Source of the DNA: Xylocopa sonorina
Lineage: Eukaryota; Arthropoda; Insecta; Hymenoptera; Apidae
Reading direction: 5' to 3'
Length of the DNA: 64,000 bases
Assembly (NCBI RefSeq): GCF_050948175.1
Contig: NW_027490388.1
Coordinates: 186,001 to 250,000, forward strand
Notes under the pieces: generated by a model
Told to the model about the DNA's origin: nothing
The model's input: the letters and a program-made list of their open reading frames with translations, nothing else
Database searches by the model: none
Translations under genes and position numbers: made by a program
Shown: positions 25,535-39,865 of the stretch, piece by piece
Numbering within the stretch: position 1 is the stretch's first letter
Layout: every line of letters starts with the position of its first letter

Positions 25535-28500
25535 TTGCAAGGAAATAGCGTTTGCAGATGTCTACGTATCGTAGCAGTAGAGTTCTAATGCTTCTTGAAA
25601 CGCGATATCGCATCCCATTTCTATGTTTCATGGTAAGATATAATATGATTTGCGAAGTGTTATGTATTCCTCGTCTACACTTCAAATTAATGTAAATGCG
25701 ACACTTCCTTGCAAGGAAATAGCGTTTGCAGATGTCTACGTATCGTTGCAGTAGAGTTCTTATGATTCTTAAAACGCGATATCGCATCACATTTCTATGT
25801 TTCATGGTAAGATATAATATGATTTGCGGAGTGATATGTATTCCTACTCTACACTTCAAATGAATGTAAATGCGACACTTCCTCGCTAGGAAATAGCGTT
25901 TGCAGATGTCTACGTATCGTAGCAATAGCGTTCTTATGATTCATAAAACGCGATATCGGATCTCATTTCTATGTTTCATGATAAGATATAATATTCATTG
26001 CGAAGTGTTATGTATTCCTCGTCTACACTTCAAATGAATGTAAATGCGACACTTCTTTGCAAGGAAATTGCGTTTGCAGATGTCTACGTATCGTAGCAAT
26101 AGAGGTCTAATGCTTCTAAAACGCGATATCGCATCTCATTTCTATGTTTCATGGTAAGATATAATATGATTTGCGAAGTGTTATGTATTCCTCGTCTACA
26201 CTTCAAATGAATGTAAATGCGACAATTCTTTACAAGGAAATAGCGTTTGCAGATGTCTACGTATCGTAGCAATAGAGTTCTTATGATTCCTGAAACGCGA
26301 TATCGCATCTCATTTCTATGTTTCATGGTAAGATATAATATGATTTGCGAAGTGTTATGTATTCCTCGTCTACACTTGAAATGAATGTAAATGCGACACT
26401 TCTTTGCAAGGAAATAGCGTTTGCAGATGTCTACGTATCGTAGCAATGGATTTCTGATGCTTCTTAAATCGCGATATCGCATCCCATTTCTATGTTTCAT
26501 GGTAAGATATAATATGATTTGCGAAGTGTTATGTACTCCTCCTCTACACTTCAAATTAATGTAAATGCGACACTTCCTTGCAAGGAAATAGCGTTTGCAG
26601 ATGTCTACGTATCGTTGCAGTAGAGTTCTTATGATTCTTAAAACGCGATATCGCATCACATTTCTATGTTTCATGGTAAGATATAATATGATTTGCGGAG
26701 TGATATGTATTCCTACTCTACACTTCAAATGAATGTAAATGCGACACTTCCTCGCTAGGAAATAGCGTTTGCAGATGTCTACGTATCGTAGCAATAGCGT
26801 TCTTATGATTCATAAAACGCGATATCGGATCTCATTTCTATGTTTCATGGTAAGATATAATATGATTTGCCAAGTGTTATGTATTCCTCGTCTACACTTC
26901 AAATGAATGTAAATGCGACACTTCTTTGCAAGGAAATTGCGTTTGCAGATGTCTACGTGTCGTAACAATATAGTTCTTATGATTCATAAAACGCGATATC
27001 GCATCTCATTTCTATGTTTCATGGTAAGATATAATATGATTTGCGAAGAGTTATGTATTCCTCGTCTACACTTCAAATGAATGCAAATGCGACACTTCTT
27101 TGCAAGGAAATAGCGATTGCAGATGTCTACGTATCGAAGCAATAGAGTTCAAATGTTTCTTAAAACGAGATATTGCATCTCATATCTATGTTTCATGATA
27201 AGATATAATATTCATTGCGAAGTGTTATGCATTCCTCGTCTACGATTCAAATGAATGTAAATGCGACACTTCCTTGCAAGGAAATAGCGTTTGCAGATGT
27301 CTACGTATCGTAGCAATAGAGTTCTAATGCTTCTTAAAACGCGATATCGCATCTCATTTCTATGTTTCATGGTAAGATATAATATGATTTGCGGAGTGTT
27401 ATGTATTCCTCGTCTACACTTCAAATGAATGTGAATGCGACACTTCCTCGCTAGGAAATAGCGTTTGCAGATGTCTGCGTATCGTAGCAGTAGAGTTCTA
27501 ATGCTTCTTAAAACGCGATATCGCATCTCATTTCCATGTTTCATGGTAAGATATAATATGATTTGCGAAGTGTTATGTATTCCTCGTCTACACATCAAAT
27601 GAATGTAAATGCGACACTTTCTTGCAAGGAAATAGCGTATGCAGATGTCTACGTATCGAAGCAATAGAGCTCAAATGCTTCTTAAAACGAGATATTGCAT
27701 CTCATATCTATGTTTCATGATAAGATATAATATTCATTGCGAAGTGTTATGTATTCCTCGTCTACGATTCAAATGAATATAAATGCGACACTTCCTTGCA
27801 AGGAAATAGCGTTTGCAGATGTCTACGTATCGTAGCAATAGAGTTCTTATGATTCTTAAAACGCGATATCGCATCTCATTTCTATGTTTCATGGTAAGAT
27901 ATAATATGATTTGCGAAGTGTTATGTATTCCTCGTCTACACTTCAAATGAATGTAAATGCGACACTTCTTTGCAAGGAAATAGCGTTTGCAGATGTCTAC
28001 GTATCGTAGCAATAGAGTTCTTATGATTCTTAAAACGCGATATCGCATCCCATTTCTATGTTTCATGGTAAGATATAATATAATTTGCGAAGAGTTATGT
28101 ATTCCTCGTCTACACTTCAAATGTATGTAAATGCGACACTCCTTTGCAAGGAAATAGCGTTTGCAGATGTCTACGTATCGAAGCAATAGAGTTCAAATGC
28201 TTCTTAAAACGAGATATTGCATCTCATATCTATGTTTCATGATAAGATATAATATTCATTGCGAAGTGTTATGTATTCCTCGTCTACGATTCAAATGAAT
28301 GTAAATGCGACACTTCCTTGCAAGGAAATAGCGTTTGCTGATGTCTACGTATCGTAGCAATAGAGTTCTAATGCTTCTTAAAACGCGATATCGCATCTCA
28401 TTTCTATGTTTCACGGTAAGATATAATATGATTTGCGAAGTGTTAAGTATTCCTCGTCTACACATCAAATGAATGTAAATGCGACACTTTCTTGCAAGGA

Positions 28501-29361
28501 AATAGCGTTTGCAGATGTCTACGTATCGAAGCAATAGAGCTCAAATGCTTCTTAAAACGAGATATTGCATCTCATATCTATGTTTCATGATAAGATATAA
28601 TATTCATTGCGAAGTGTTATGTATTCCTCGTCCACGATTCAAATGAATGTAAATGCGACACTTCCTTGCAAGGAAATAGCGTTTGCAGATGTCTACGTAT
28701 CGTAGCAATAGAGTTCTTATGATTCTTAAAACGCGATATCGCATCTCATTTCTATGTTTCATGGTAAGATATAATATGATTTGAGAAGAGTTATGTATTC
28801 CTCGTGTACACTTCAAATGAATGTAAATGCGACACTTCTTTGCAAGGAAATAGCGTTTGCAGATGTATACGTATCGAAGCAATAGAGTTCAAATGCTTCT
28901 TAAAACGAGATATTGCATCTCATATCTATGTTTCATGATAAGAAATAATATTCATTGCGAAGTGTTATGCATTCCTCGTCTACGATTCAAATGAATGTAA
29001 ATGCGACACTTCTTTGCAAGGAAATAGCGTTTGCAGATGTCTACGTATCGTAGCAATAGAGTTCTTATGATTCTTAAAACGCGATGTCGCACCTCTTTTC
29101 TATGTTTCATGGTAAGATATAATATGAATTGCGAAGTGTTATGTATTCCTCGTCTACACATCAAATGAATGTAAATGCGACACTTCCTTGCAAGGAAATA
29201 GCGTTTGCAGATGTCTACGTATCGTAGCAATAGAGTTCCAATGCTTCTTAAAACGCGATATCGCATCTCATTTCTATGTTTCATGGTAAGATATAATATG
29301 ATTTGCGAAGTGCTATGTATTCCTCGTCTACACATCAAATGAATGTAAATGCGACACTTTC
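25535..29361. repeat. HOR copy B (22 monomers, 3827 bp)
   Basis: The full 22-monomer unit. Copy C follows at exactly 3827 bp (22 x 174 - 1; the missing base is the TCTAAAACG deletion allele, seen near 26114 and 29942). Inside are type-B monomers at two- and three-unit spacing. Only scattered substitutions separate it from copy C, such as A at 28082 against G at 31909. Confidence 0.9.
27660..28185. repeat. Three-monomer segment present in HOR copies B and C only
   Basis: About 522 bp (3 x 174) that also occurs near 31487-32012 but has no counterpart in copy A, which passes straight from the unit ending near 24360 to the next type-B monomer. It carries GAATATAAATGCG and CACTCCTTTGC alleles. 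It was either gained in the B/C ancestor or lost from A by unequal exchange between type-B units. A related segment lies at 35215-35840. Confidence 0.8.
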
Positions 29362-32300
29362 TTGCAAGGAAATAGCGTTTGCAGATGTCTACGTATCGTA
29401 GCAGTAGAGTTCTAATGCTTCTTGAAACGCGATATCGCATCCCATTTCTATGTTTCATGGTAAGATATAATATGATTTGCGAAGTGTTATGTATTCCTCG
29501 TCTACACTTCAAATTAATGTAAATGCGACACTTCCTTGCAAGGAAATAGCGTTTGCAGATGTCTACGTATCGTTGCAGTAGAGTTCTTATGATTCTTAAA
29601 ACGCGATATCGCATCACATTTCTATGTTTCATGGTAAGATATAATATGATTTGCGGAGTGATATGTATTCCTACTCTACACTTCAAATGAATGTAAATGC
29701 GACACTTCCTCGCTAGGAAATAGCGTTTGCAGATGTCTACGTATCGTAGCAATAGCGTTCTTATGATTCATAAAACGCGATATCGGATCTCATTTCTATG
29801 TTTCATGATAAGATATAATATTCATTGCGAAGTGTTATGTATTCCTCGTCTACACTTCAAATGAATGTAAATGCGACACTTCTTTGCAAGGAAATTGCGT
29901 TTGCAGATGTCTACGTATCGTAGCAATAGAGGTCTAATGCTTCTAAAACGCGATATCGCATCTCATTTCTATGTTTCATGGTAAGATATAATATGATTTG
30001 CGAAGTGTTATGTATTCCTCGTCTACACTTCAAATGAATGTAAATGCGACAATTCTTTACAAGGAAATAGCGTTTGCAGATGTCTACGTATCGTAGCAAT
30101 AGAGTTCTTATGATTCCTGAAACGCGATATCGCATCTCATTTCTATGTTTCATGGTAAGATATAATATGATTTGCGAAGTGTTATGTATTCCTCGTCTAC
30201 ACTTGAAATGAATGTAAATGCGACACTTCTTTGCAAGGAAATAGCGTTTGCAGATGTCTACGTATCGTAGCAATGGATTTCTGATGCTTCTTAAATCGCG
30301 ATATCGCATCCCATTTCTATGTTTCATGGTAAGATATAATATGATTTGCGAAGTGTTATGTACTCCTCCTCTACACTTCAAATTAATGTAAATGCGACAC
30401 TTCCTTGCAAGGAAATAGCGTTTGCAGATGTCTACGTATCGTTGCAGTAGAGTTCTTATGATTCTTAAAACGCGATATCGCATCACATTTCTATGTTTCA
30501 TGGTAAGATATAATATGATTTGCGGAGTGATATGTATTCCTACTCTACACTTCAAATGAATGTAAATGCGACACTTCCTCGCTAGGAAATAGCGTTTGCA
30601 GATGTCTACGTATCGTAGCAATAGCGTTCTTATGATTCATAAAACGCGATATCGGATCTCATTTCTATGTTTCATGGTAAGATATAATATGATTTGCCAA
30701 GTGTTATGTATTCCTCGTCTACACTTCAAATGAATGTAAATGCGACACTTCTTTGCAAGGAAATTGCGTTTGCAGATGTCTACGTGTCGTAACAATATAG
30801 TTCTTATGATTCATAAAACGCGATATCGCATCTCATTTCTATGTTTCATGGTAAGATATAATATGATTTGCGAAGAGTTATGTATTCCTCGTCTACACTT
30901 CAAATGAATGCAAATGCGACACTTCTTTGCAAGGAAATAGCGATTGCAGATGTCTACGTATCGAAGCAATAGAGTTCAAATGTTTCTTAAAACGAGATAT
31001 TGCATCTCATATCTATGTTTCATGATAAGATATAATATTCATTGCGAAGTGTTATGCATTCCTCGTCTACGATTCAAATGAATGTAAATGCGACACTTCC
31101 TTGCAAGGAAATAGCGTTTGCAGATGTCTACGTATCGTAGCAATAGAGTTCTAATGCTTCTTAAAACGCGATATCGCATCTCATTTCTATGTTTCATGGT
31201 AAGATATAATATGATTTGCGGAGTGTTATGTATTCCTCGTCTACACTTCAAATGAATGTGAATGCGACACTTCCTCGCTAGGAAATAGCGTTTGCAGATG
31301 TCTGCGTATCGTAGCAGTAGAGTTCTAATGCTTCTTAAAACGCGATATCGCATCTCATTTCCATGTTTCATGGTAAGATATAATATGATTTGCGAAGTGT
31401 TATGTATTCCTCGTCTACACATCAAATGAATGTAAATGCGACACTTTCTTGCAAGGAAATAGCGTATGCAGATGTCTACGTATCGAAGCAATAGAGCTCA
31501 AATGCTTCTTAAAACGAGATATTGCATCTCATATCTATGTTTCATGATAAGATATAATATTCATTGCGAAGTGTTATGTATTCCTCGTCTACGATTCAAA
31601 TGAATATAAATGCGACACTTCCTTGCAAGGAAATAGCGTTTGCAGATGTCTACGTATCGTAGCAATAGAGTTCTTATGATTCTTAAAACGCGATATCGCA
31701 TCTCATTTCTATGTTTCATGGTAAGATATAATATGATTTGCGAAGTGTTATGTATTCCTCGTCTACACTTCAAATGAATGTAAATGCGACACTTCTTTGC
31801 AAGGAAATAGCGTTTGCAGATGTCTACGTATCGTAGCAATAGAGTTCTTATGATTCTTAAAACGCGATATCGCATCCCATTTCTATGTTTCATGGTAAGA
31901 TATAATATGATTTGCGAAGAGTTATGTATTCCTCGTCTACACTTCAAATGTATGTAAATGCGACACTCCTTTGCAAGGAAATAGCGTTTGCAGATGTCTA
32001 CGTATCGAAGCAATAGAGTTCAAATGCTTCTTAAAACGAGATATTGCATCTCATATCTATGTTTCATGATAAGATATAATATTCATTGCGAAGTGTTATG
32101 TATTCCTCGTCTACGATTCAAATGAATGTAAATGCGACACTTCCTTGCAAGGAAATAGCGTTTGCTGATGTCTACGTATCGTAGCAATAGAGTTCTAATG
32201 CTTCTTAAAACGCGATATCGCATCTCATTTCTATGTTTCACGGTAAGATATAATATGATTTGCGAAGTGTTAAGTATTCCTCGTCTACACATCAAATGAA

Positions 32301-33222
32301 TGTAAATGCGACACTTTCTTGCAAGGAAATAGCGTTTGCAGATGTCTACGTATCGAAGCAATAGAGCTCAAATGCTTCTTAAAACGAGATATTGCATCTC
32401 ATATCTATGTTTCATGATAAGATATAATATTCATTGCGAAGTGTTATGTATTCCTCGTCCACGATTCAAATGAATGTAAATGCGACACTTCCTTGCAAGG
32501 AAATAGCGTTTGCAGATGTCTACGTATCGTAGCAATAGAGTTCTTATGATTCTTAAAACGCGATATCGCATCTCATTTCTATGTTTCATGGTAAGATATA
32601 ATATGATTTGAGAAGAGTTATGTATTCCTCGTGTACACTTCAAATGAATGTAAATGCGACACTTCTTTGCAAGGAAATAGCGTTTGCAGATGTATACGTA
32701 TCGAAGCAATAGAGTTCAAATGCTTCTTAAAACGAGATATTGCATCTCATATCTATGTTTCATGATAAGAAATAATATTCATTGCGAAGTGTTATGCATT
32801 CCTCGTCTACGATTCAAATGAATGTAAATGCGACACTTCTTTGCAAGGAAATAGCGTTTGCAGATGTCTACGTATCGTAGCAATAGAGTTCTTATGATTC
32901 TTAAAACGCGATGTCGCATCTCTTTTCTATGTTTCATGGTAAGATATAATATGAATTGCGAAGTGTTATGTATTCCTCGTCTACACATCAAATGAATGTA
33001 AATGCGACACTTCCTTGCAAGGAAATAGCGTTTGCAGATGTCTACGTATCGTAGCAATAGAGTTCCAATGCTTCTTAAAACGCGATATCGCATCTCATTT
33101 CTATGTTTCATGGTAAGATATAATATGATTTGCGAAGTGCTATGTATTCCTCGTCTACACATCAAATGAATGTAAATGCGACACTTTCTTGCAAGGAAAT
33201 AGCGTTTGCAGATGTCTACGTA
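29362..33222. repeat. HOR copy C (22 monomers)
   Basis: Third copy, nearly identical to copy B. The match stops near 33222, where CGTAGCAGTAG of the unit is replaced by a type-B CGAAGCAATAG. Near 32925 it has GTCGCATCTC where B and A have GTCGCACCTC. Confidence 0.9.
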
Positions 33223-36200
33223 TCGAAGCAATAGAGTTCAAATGCTTCTTAAAACGAGATATTGCATCTCATATCTATGTTTCATGATAAGATATAATAT
33301 TCATTGCGAAATGTTATGCATTCCTCGTCTACGATTCAAATGAATGTAGATCCGACACTTCCTTGCTAGGAAATAACGTCTGCAGATGTCTAGGTATCGT
33401 AGCAATAGAGTTCTAATGCTTCTTAAAACGCGATATCGCATCTCATTTCTATGTTTCATGGTAAGATATAATATGATTTGCGAAGTGTTATGTATTCCTC
33501 GTCTACACATCAAATGAATGTAAATGCGACACTTCCTTGCAAGGAAATAGCGTTTGCAGATGTATACGTATCGAAGCAACAGAGTTCAAATGCTTCTTAA
33601 AACGAGATATTGCATCTCATATCTATGTTTCATGATAAGATATAATATTCATTGCGAAGTGTTATGCATTCCTCGTCTACGATTCAAATGAATGTAAATG
33701 CGACACTTCCTTGCAAGGAAATAGCGTTTGCAGATGTCTACGTATCGTAGCAATACAGTTCTTATGATTCTTAAAACGCGATATCGCATCTCATTTCTAT
33801 GTTTCATGGTAAGATATAATATTCAGTGCGAAGTGTTATGCATTCCTCGTCTACGATTCAAATGAATGTAAATGCGACACTTCCTTGCAAGGAAATAGCG
33901 TTTGCAGATGTCTACGTATCGCAGCAATAGAATTCTAATGCTTCTTAAAGCGCGATATCGCACCTCATTTCTATGCTTCATGGTAAGATGTAATATTCAT
34001 TGCGAAGTGTTATGCATTCCTCGTCTACGATTCAAATGAAAGTTAATGCGACACTTCCTTGCAAGGAAATAGCGATTGCAGATGTCTACGTATCGTAGCA
34101 ATAGAGTTCATATGATTCTTAAAACGCGATATCGCATCTCATTTCTATGTTTCATGGTAAGATATAACATGATTTGCGAAGTGTTATGTATTCCTCGTCT
34201 ACACATCAAATGAATGTAAATGCGACACTTTCTTGCAAGGAAATAGCGTTTGCAGATGTCTACGTATCGAAGCAATAGAGTTCAAATGCTTCTTAAAACG
34301 AGATATTGCATCTCATATCTATGTTTCATGATAAGATATAATATTCATTGCGAAGTGTTATGCATTCCTCGTCTACGATTCAAATGAATGTAAATCCGAC
34401 ACTTCCTTGCAAGGAAATAGCGTTTGCAGATGTCTACGTACCGTAGCAATAGAGTTCTAATGCTTCTTAAAACGCGATATCGCATCTCATTTCTATGTTT
34501 CATGGTAAGATATAATATGATTTGCGAAGTGTTATGTATTCCTCGTCTACACTTCAAATGAATGTCAATGCGACACTTTCTCGCTAGGAAATAGCGTTTG
34601 CAGATGTCTAGGTATCGTAGTAATAGATTTCTAATGCTTCTTAAAACGAGAGATCGCATCCCATTTCTATGTTTCATGGTAAGATATAATATGATTTGCG
34701 AAGTGTTATGTATTCCTCGTCTACACTTCAAATGAATGTAAATGCGACACTTCCTTGCTAGGAAATAACGTCTGCAGATGTCTAGGTATCGTAGCAATAG
34801 AGTTCTAATGCTTCTTAAAACGCGATATCGCATCTCATTTCTATGTTTCATGGTAAGATATAATATGATTTGCGAAGTGTTATGTATTCCTCGTCTACAC
34901 ATCAAATGAATGTAAATGCGACACTTCCTTGCAAGGAAATAGCGTTTGCAGATGTATACGTATCGAAGCAATAGTGTTCAAATGCTTCTTAAAACGAGAT
35001 ATTGCATCTCATTTCTATGTTTCATGGTAAGATATAATATGATTTGCGAAGTGTTATGTATTCCTCGTCTACACATCAAATGAATGTAAATGCGACACTT
35101 TCTTGCAAGGAAATAGAGTTTGCAGATGTCTACGTATCGGTGCAATAGAGCTCAAATGCTTCTTAAAACGAGATATTGCATCTCATATCTATGTTTCATG
35201 ATAAGATATAATATTCATTGCGAAGTGTTACGTATTCCTCGTCTACGATTCAAATGAATGTAAATGCGACTCTTCCTTGCAAGGAAATAGCGTTTGCAGA
35301 TGTCTACGTATCGTAGCAATAGAGTTCTAATGCTTCTTAAAACGCGATATCGCATCACATTTCTATGTTTCATGGTAAGATATAATATGATTTGCGAAGT
35401 GTCATGTATTCCTCGTCCACACTTCAAATGAATGTAAATGCGACACTTCCTTGCAAGGAAATAGCGTTTGCAGATGTCTACGTATCGTAGCAATAGAGTT
35501 CTTATGATTCTTAAAACGCGATATCGCATCTCATTTCTATGTTTCATGGTAAGATATAATATGATTTGCGAAGTGTTATGTATTCCTCGTCTACACTTCA
35601 AATGAATGTAAATGCGACACTTCTTTGCAAGGAAATAGCGTTTGCAGATGTCTACGTATCGTAGCAATAGTGTTCTTATGATTCTTAAAACGCGATATCG
35701 CATCCCATTTCTATGTTTCATGGTAAGATATAATATGATTTGCGAAGAGTTATGTATTCCTCGTCTACACTTCAAATGAATGTAAATGCGACACTTCTTT
35801 GCAAGGAAATAGCGTTTGCAGATGTATACGTATCGAAGCAATAGAGTTCAAATGCTTCTTAAAACGAGATATTGCATCTCATATCTATGTTTCATGATAA
35901 GAAATAATATTCATTGCGAAGTGTTATGCATTCCTCGTCTACGATTCAAATGAATGTAAATGCGACACTTCTTTGCAAGGAAATAGCGTTTGCAGATGTC
36001 TACGTATCGTAGCAATAGAGTTCTTATGATTCTTAAAACGCGATATCGCATCTCTTTTCTATGTTTCATGGTAAGATATAATATGAATTGCGAAGTGTTA
36101 TGTATTCCTCGTCTACACATCAAATGAATGTAAATGCGACACTTCCTTGCAAGGAAATAGCGTTTGCAGATGTCTACGTATCGTAGCAATAGAGTTCCAA

Positions 36201-36880
36201 TGCTTCTTAAAACGCGATATCGCATCTCATTTCTATGTTTCATGGTAAGATATAATATGATTTGCGAAGTGCTATGTATTCCTCGTTTACACATCAAATG
36301 AATGTAAATGCGACACTTCCTTGCAAGGAAATAGCGTTTGCAGATGTATACGTATCGAAGCAATAGAGTTCAAATGCTTCTTAAAACGAGATATTGCATC
36401 TCTTTTCTATGTTTCATGGTAAGATATAATATTCATTGCGAAGTGTTATGCATTCCTCGTCTACGATTCAAATGAATGTAAATGCGACACTTCCTTGCAA
36501 GGAAATAGAGTTTGCAGATGTCTACGTATCGTAGCAATACAGTTCTTATGATTCTTAAAACGCGATATCGCATCTCATTTCTATGTTTCATGGTAAGATA
36601 TAATATGATTTGCGAAGTGTTATGTATTCCTCGTCTACACTTCAAATGAATGTAAATGCGACACTTTTTTGCAAGGAAATAGCGTTTGCAGATGTCTACG
36701 TATCGTAGCAATAGAGTTCTTATGATTCTTAAAACGCGATATCGCATCACATTTCTATGTTTCATGGTAAGATATAATATGATTTGCGGAGTGTTATGTA
36801 TTCCTCGTCTACACTTCAAATGAATGTGAATGCGACACTTCCTCGCTAGGAAATAGCGTTTGCAGATGTCTACGTATCGT
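33223..36880. repeat. Mixed satellite with partial HOR derivatives
   Basis: Type-B units alternate with type-A units. Bases 35215-35840 resemble the three-monomer segment of HOR copies B and C. Bases 35911-36363 match 32779-33231 at an offset of 3132 bp (18 x 174). CGCAGCAATAGAATTC with CTATGCTTCATGG first appears near 33920; this variant monomer recurs in the right-hand part. There is no gene or unique sequence. Confidence 0.7.
34190..34860. repeat. Twenty-monomer-offset duplication, copy 1
   Basis: Matches about 37670-38340 at an offset of 3480 bp (20 x 174). Shared rare alleles are TACCGTAGC (CACCGTAGC in copy 2), AATGTCAATGCGACA, CGTAGTAATAG and ACGAGAGATCGCAT, with GAAATAACGTCTGCAG. Confidence 0.75.
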
Positions 36881-37669
36881 AGCAATAGCGTTCTTATGAT
36901 TCATAAAACGCGATATCGGATCTCATTTCTATGTTTCATGGTAAGATATAATATGATTTGCGAAGTGTTATGTATTCCTCGTCTACACTTCAAATGAATG
37001 TAGATGCGATACTTCTTTGCAAAGAAATAGCGTTTGCAGATGTCTACATATTGTAGCAATAGAGTTCATATGATTCTTAAAACGCGATATCGCATCTCAT
37101 TTCTATGTTTCATGGTAAGATATAACATGATTTGCGAAGTGTTATGTATTCCTAGTCTACTCTTCAAATGAATGTGAATGCGATACTTCCTCGCTAGGAA
37201 ATGGCGTTTGCAGATGTCTACGTATCGTAGCAGTAGCTTTCTAGTGCTTCTTAAAACGCGATATCGCATCTCATTTCTATGTTTCATGGTAAGATATAAT
37301 ATGATTTGCGAAGTGTTTTGTATTCCTCGTCTACGATTCAAATGAATGTAAATGCGACACTTCTTTGCAAGGAAATAGCGTTTGCAGATGTCTACGTATC
37401 GTAGCAATAGAGTTCTTATGATTCTTAAAACGCGATATCGCATCTCTTTTCTATGTTTCATGGTAAGATATAATATGAATTGCGAAGTGTTATGTATTCC
37501 TCGTCTACACATCAAATGAATGTAAATGCGACACTTCCTTGCAAGGAAATAGCGTTTGCAGATGTCTACGTATCGTAGCAATAGAGTACCAATGCTTCTT
37601 AAAACGCGATATCGCATCTCATTTCTATGTTTCATGGTAAGATATAATATGATTTGCGAAGTGCTATGT

Positions 37670-38340
37670 ATTCCTCGTCTACGCATCAAATGAATGTAAA
37701 TGCGACACTTTCTTGCAAGGAAATAGCGTTTGCAGATGTCTACGTATCGAAGCAATAGAGTTCAAATGCTTCTTAAAACGAGATATTCCATCTCATATCT
37801 ATGTTTCATGATAAGATATAATATTCATTGCGAAGTGTTATGCATTCCTCGTCTACGATTCAAATGAATGTAAATGCGACACTTCCTTGCAAGGAAATAG
37901 CGTTTGCAGATGTCTACGCACCGTAGCAATAGAGTTCTAATGCTTCTTAAAACGCGATATCGCATCTCATTTCTATGTTTCATGGTAAGATATAATATGA
38001 TTTGCGAAGTGTTATGTATTCCTCGTCTACACTTCAAATGAATGTCAATGCGACAGTTTCTCGCTAGGAAATAGCGTTTGCAGATGTCTAGGTATCGTAG
38101 TAATAGGTTTCTAATGCTTCTTAAAACGAGAGATCGCATTCCATTTCTATGTTTCATGGTAAGATATAATATGATTTGCGAAGTGTTATGTATTCCTCGT
38201 CTACACTTCAAATGAATGTAAATGCGACACTTCCATGCTAGGAAATAACGTCTGCAGATGTCAAGGTATCGTAGCAATAGAGTTCTAATGCTTCTTAAAA
38301 CGCGATATCGCATCTCATTTCTATGTTTCATGGTAAGATA
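37670..38340. repeat. Twenty-monomer-offset duplication, copy 2
   Basis: Second copy of 34190-34860 with a few substitutions, such as GCGACAGTTTC for GCGACACTTTC and CATTCCATTTC for CATCCCATTTC. A shorter relative with GTAGTAATAG and GAGAGATCGCATTCC also occurs near 58470-58530. Confidence 0.75.
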
Positions 38341-39450
38341 TAATATGACTTGCGAAGTGTTATGTATTCCTCGTCTACACTTCAAATGAATGTAAATGCG
38401 ACACTTCCTTGCAAGGAAATAGCGTTTGCAAATATCTACCTATCGTAGCAATAGTGTTCTAATGCTTCTTAAAACGAGATATTGCATCTCATATCTATGT
38501 TTCATGATAAGATATAATATTCATTGCGAAGTGTTATGCATTCCTCGTCTACGATTCAAATGAATGTAAATGCGACACTTCTTTGCAAGGAAATAGCGTT
38601 TGCAGATGTCTACATATCGTAGCAATAGAGTTCTAATGATTCTTAAAACGCGATATCGCATCTCATTTCTATGTTTCATGGTAAGATATAATATGATTTG
38701 CGAAGCGTTATGTATTCCTCGTCTACACGTCAAATGAATGTAAATGTGACACTTCCTTGCAAGGAAATAGCGTTTGCAGATGTCTACGTATCGTAGCAAT
38801 AGAGTTCTAATGTTTTTTAAAACGCGATATCGCATCTCATTTCTATGTTTCAAGGTAAGATATAATATGATTTGCGAGGTGTTATGTATTCCTCGTCTAC
38901 ACATCAACTGAATGTAAATGCGACACTTCCTTGCAAGGAAATAGCGTTTGCAGATGTCTACGTATCGTAGCAATAGAGTTCTTATGATTCTTAAAACGCG
39001 ATATCGCATCTCATTTCTATGTTTCATGGTAAGATATAATATGACTTGCGAAGTGTTATGTATTCCTCGTCTACACTTCAAATGAATGTAAATGCGACAC
39101 TTCCTTGCTAGGAAATAGCTTCTGCAGATGTCAAGGTATCGTAGCAATAGAGTTCTAATGCTTCTTAAAACGCGATATCGCATCTCATTTCTATGTTTCA
39201 TGGTAAGATATAATATGATTTGCGAAATGTTATGTATTCCTCGTCTACACATCAAATGAATGTAAATGTGACACTTCCTTGCAAGGAAATAGCGTTTGCA
39301 GATGTCTACGTATCGTAGAAATAGAGTTCTAATGCTTCTTAAAACGAGATATTGCATCTCATATCTATGTTTCATGGTAAGATATAATATGACTTGCGAA
39401 GTGTTATGTATTCCTCGTCTACACTTCAAATGAATGTAAATGCGACACTT
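38300..39450. repeat. Nine-monomer-step duplication, copy 1 (1566 bp)
   Basis: Matches about 39866-41016 at exactly 9 x 174 bp. Diagnostic alleles are TAATGTTTTTTAAAACG, TTTCAAGGTAAG with TTTGCGAGGTG, CATCAACTGAATG, GTCAAGGTATCG and TAGAAATAGAG. A third partial copy with the same series is at about 58690-59300. Confidence 0.85.
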
Positions 39451-39865
39451 GCTTGCAAGGAAATAGCGTTTGCAAATATCTACCTATCATAGCAATAGTG
39501 TTCCAATGCTTCTTAAAACGCGATATCGCATCTCATTTCTATGTTTCATGGTAAGATATAATATGATTTGCGAAGTGTCATGTATTCCTCGTCTACACTT
39601 CAAATGAATGTAAATGCGACACTTCTTTGCAAGGAAATAGCGTTTGCATATGTCTACGTATCGTTGCAATAGAGTTCTTATGATTCTTAAAACGCGATAT
39701 CGCATCTCATTTCTATGTTTCATGGTAAGATATAATACGATTTGCGGAGTGTTATGTACTCCTCGTCTACACTTCAAATGAATGTAAATGCGAAACTTCC
39801 TTGCAAGGAAATAGCGTTTGCAAATGTCTACCTATCGTAGCAGTAGTGTTCTAATACTTCTTAGA

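Larger units (their letters stand above)
21390..36900. repeat. Satellite subfamily domain 2, rich in type-B monomers
   Basis: Type-B monomers recur every 2 to 5 units here, for example at 348-bp (two-monomer) spacing near 24355, 24703 and 25051. The domain contains the triplicated 22-monomer HOR and a degenerate further copy of part of it. Markers of the preceding domain, such as TTCCCTGCAAGG and TAAGGTATAATATG, are absent or nearly so. Confidence 0.65.
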
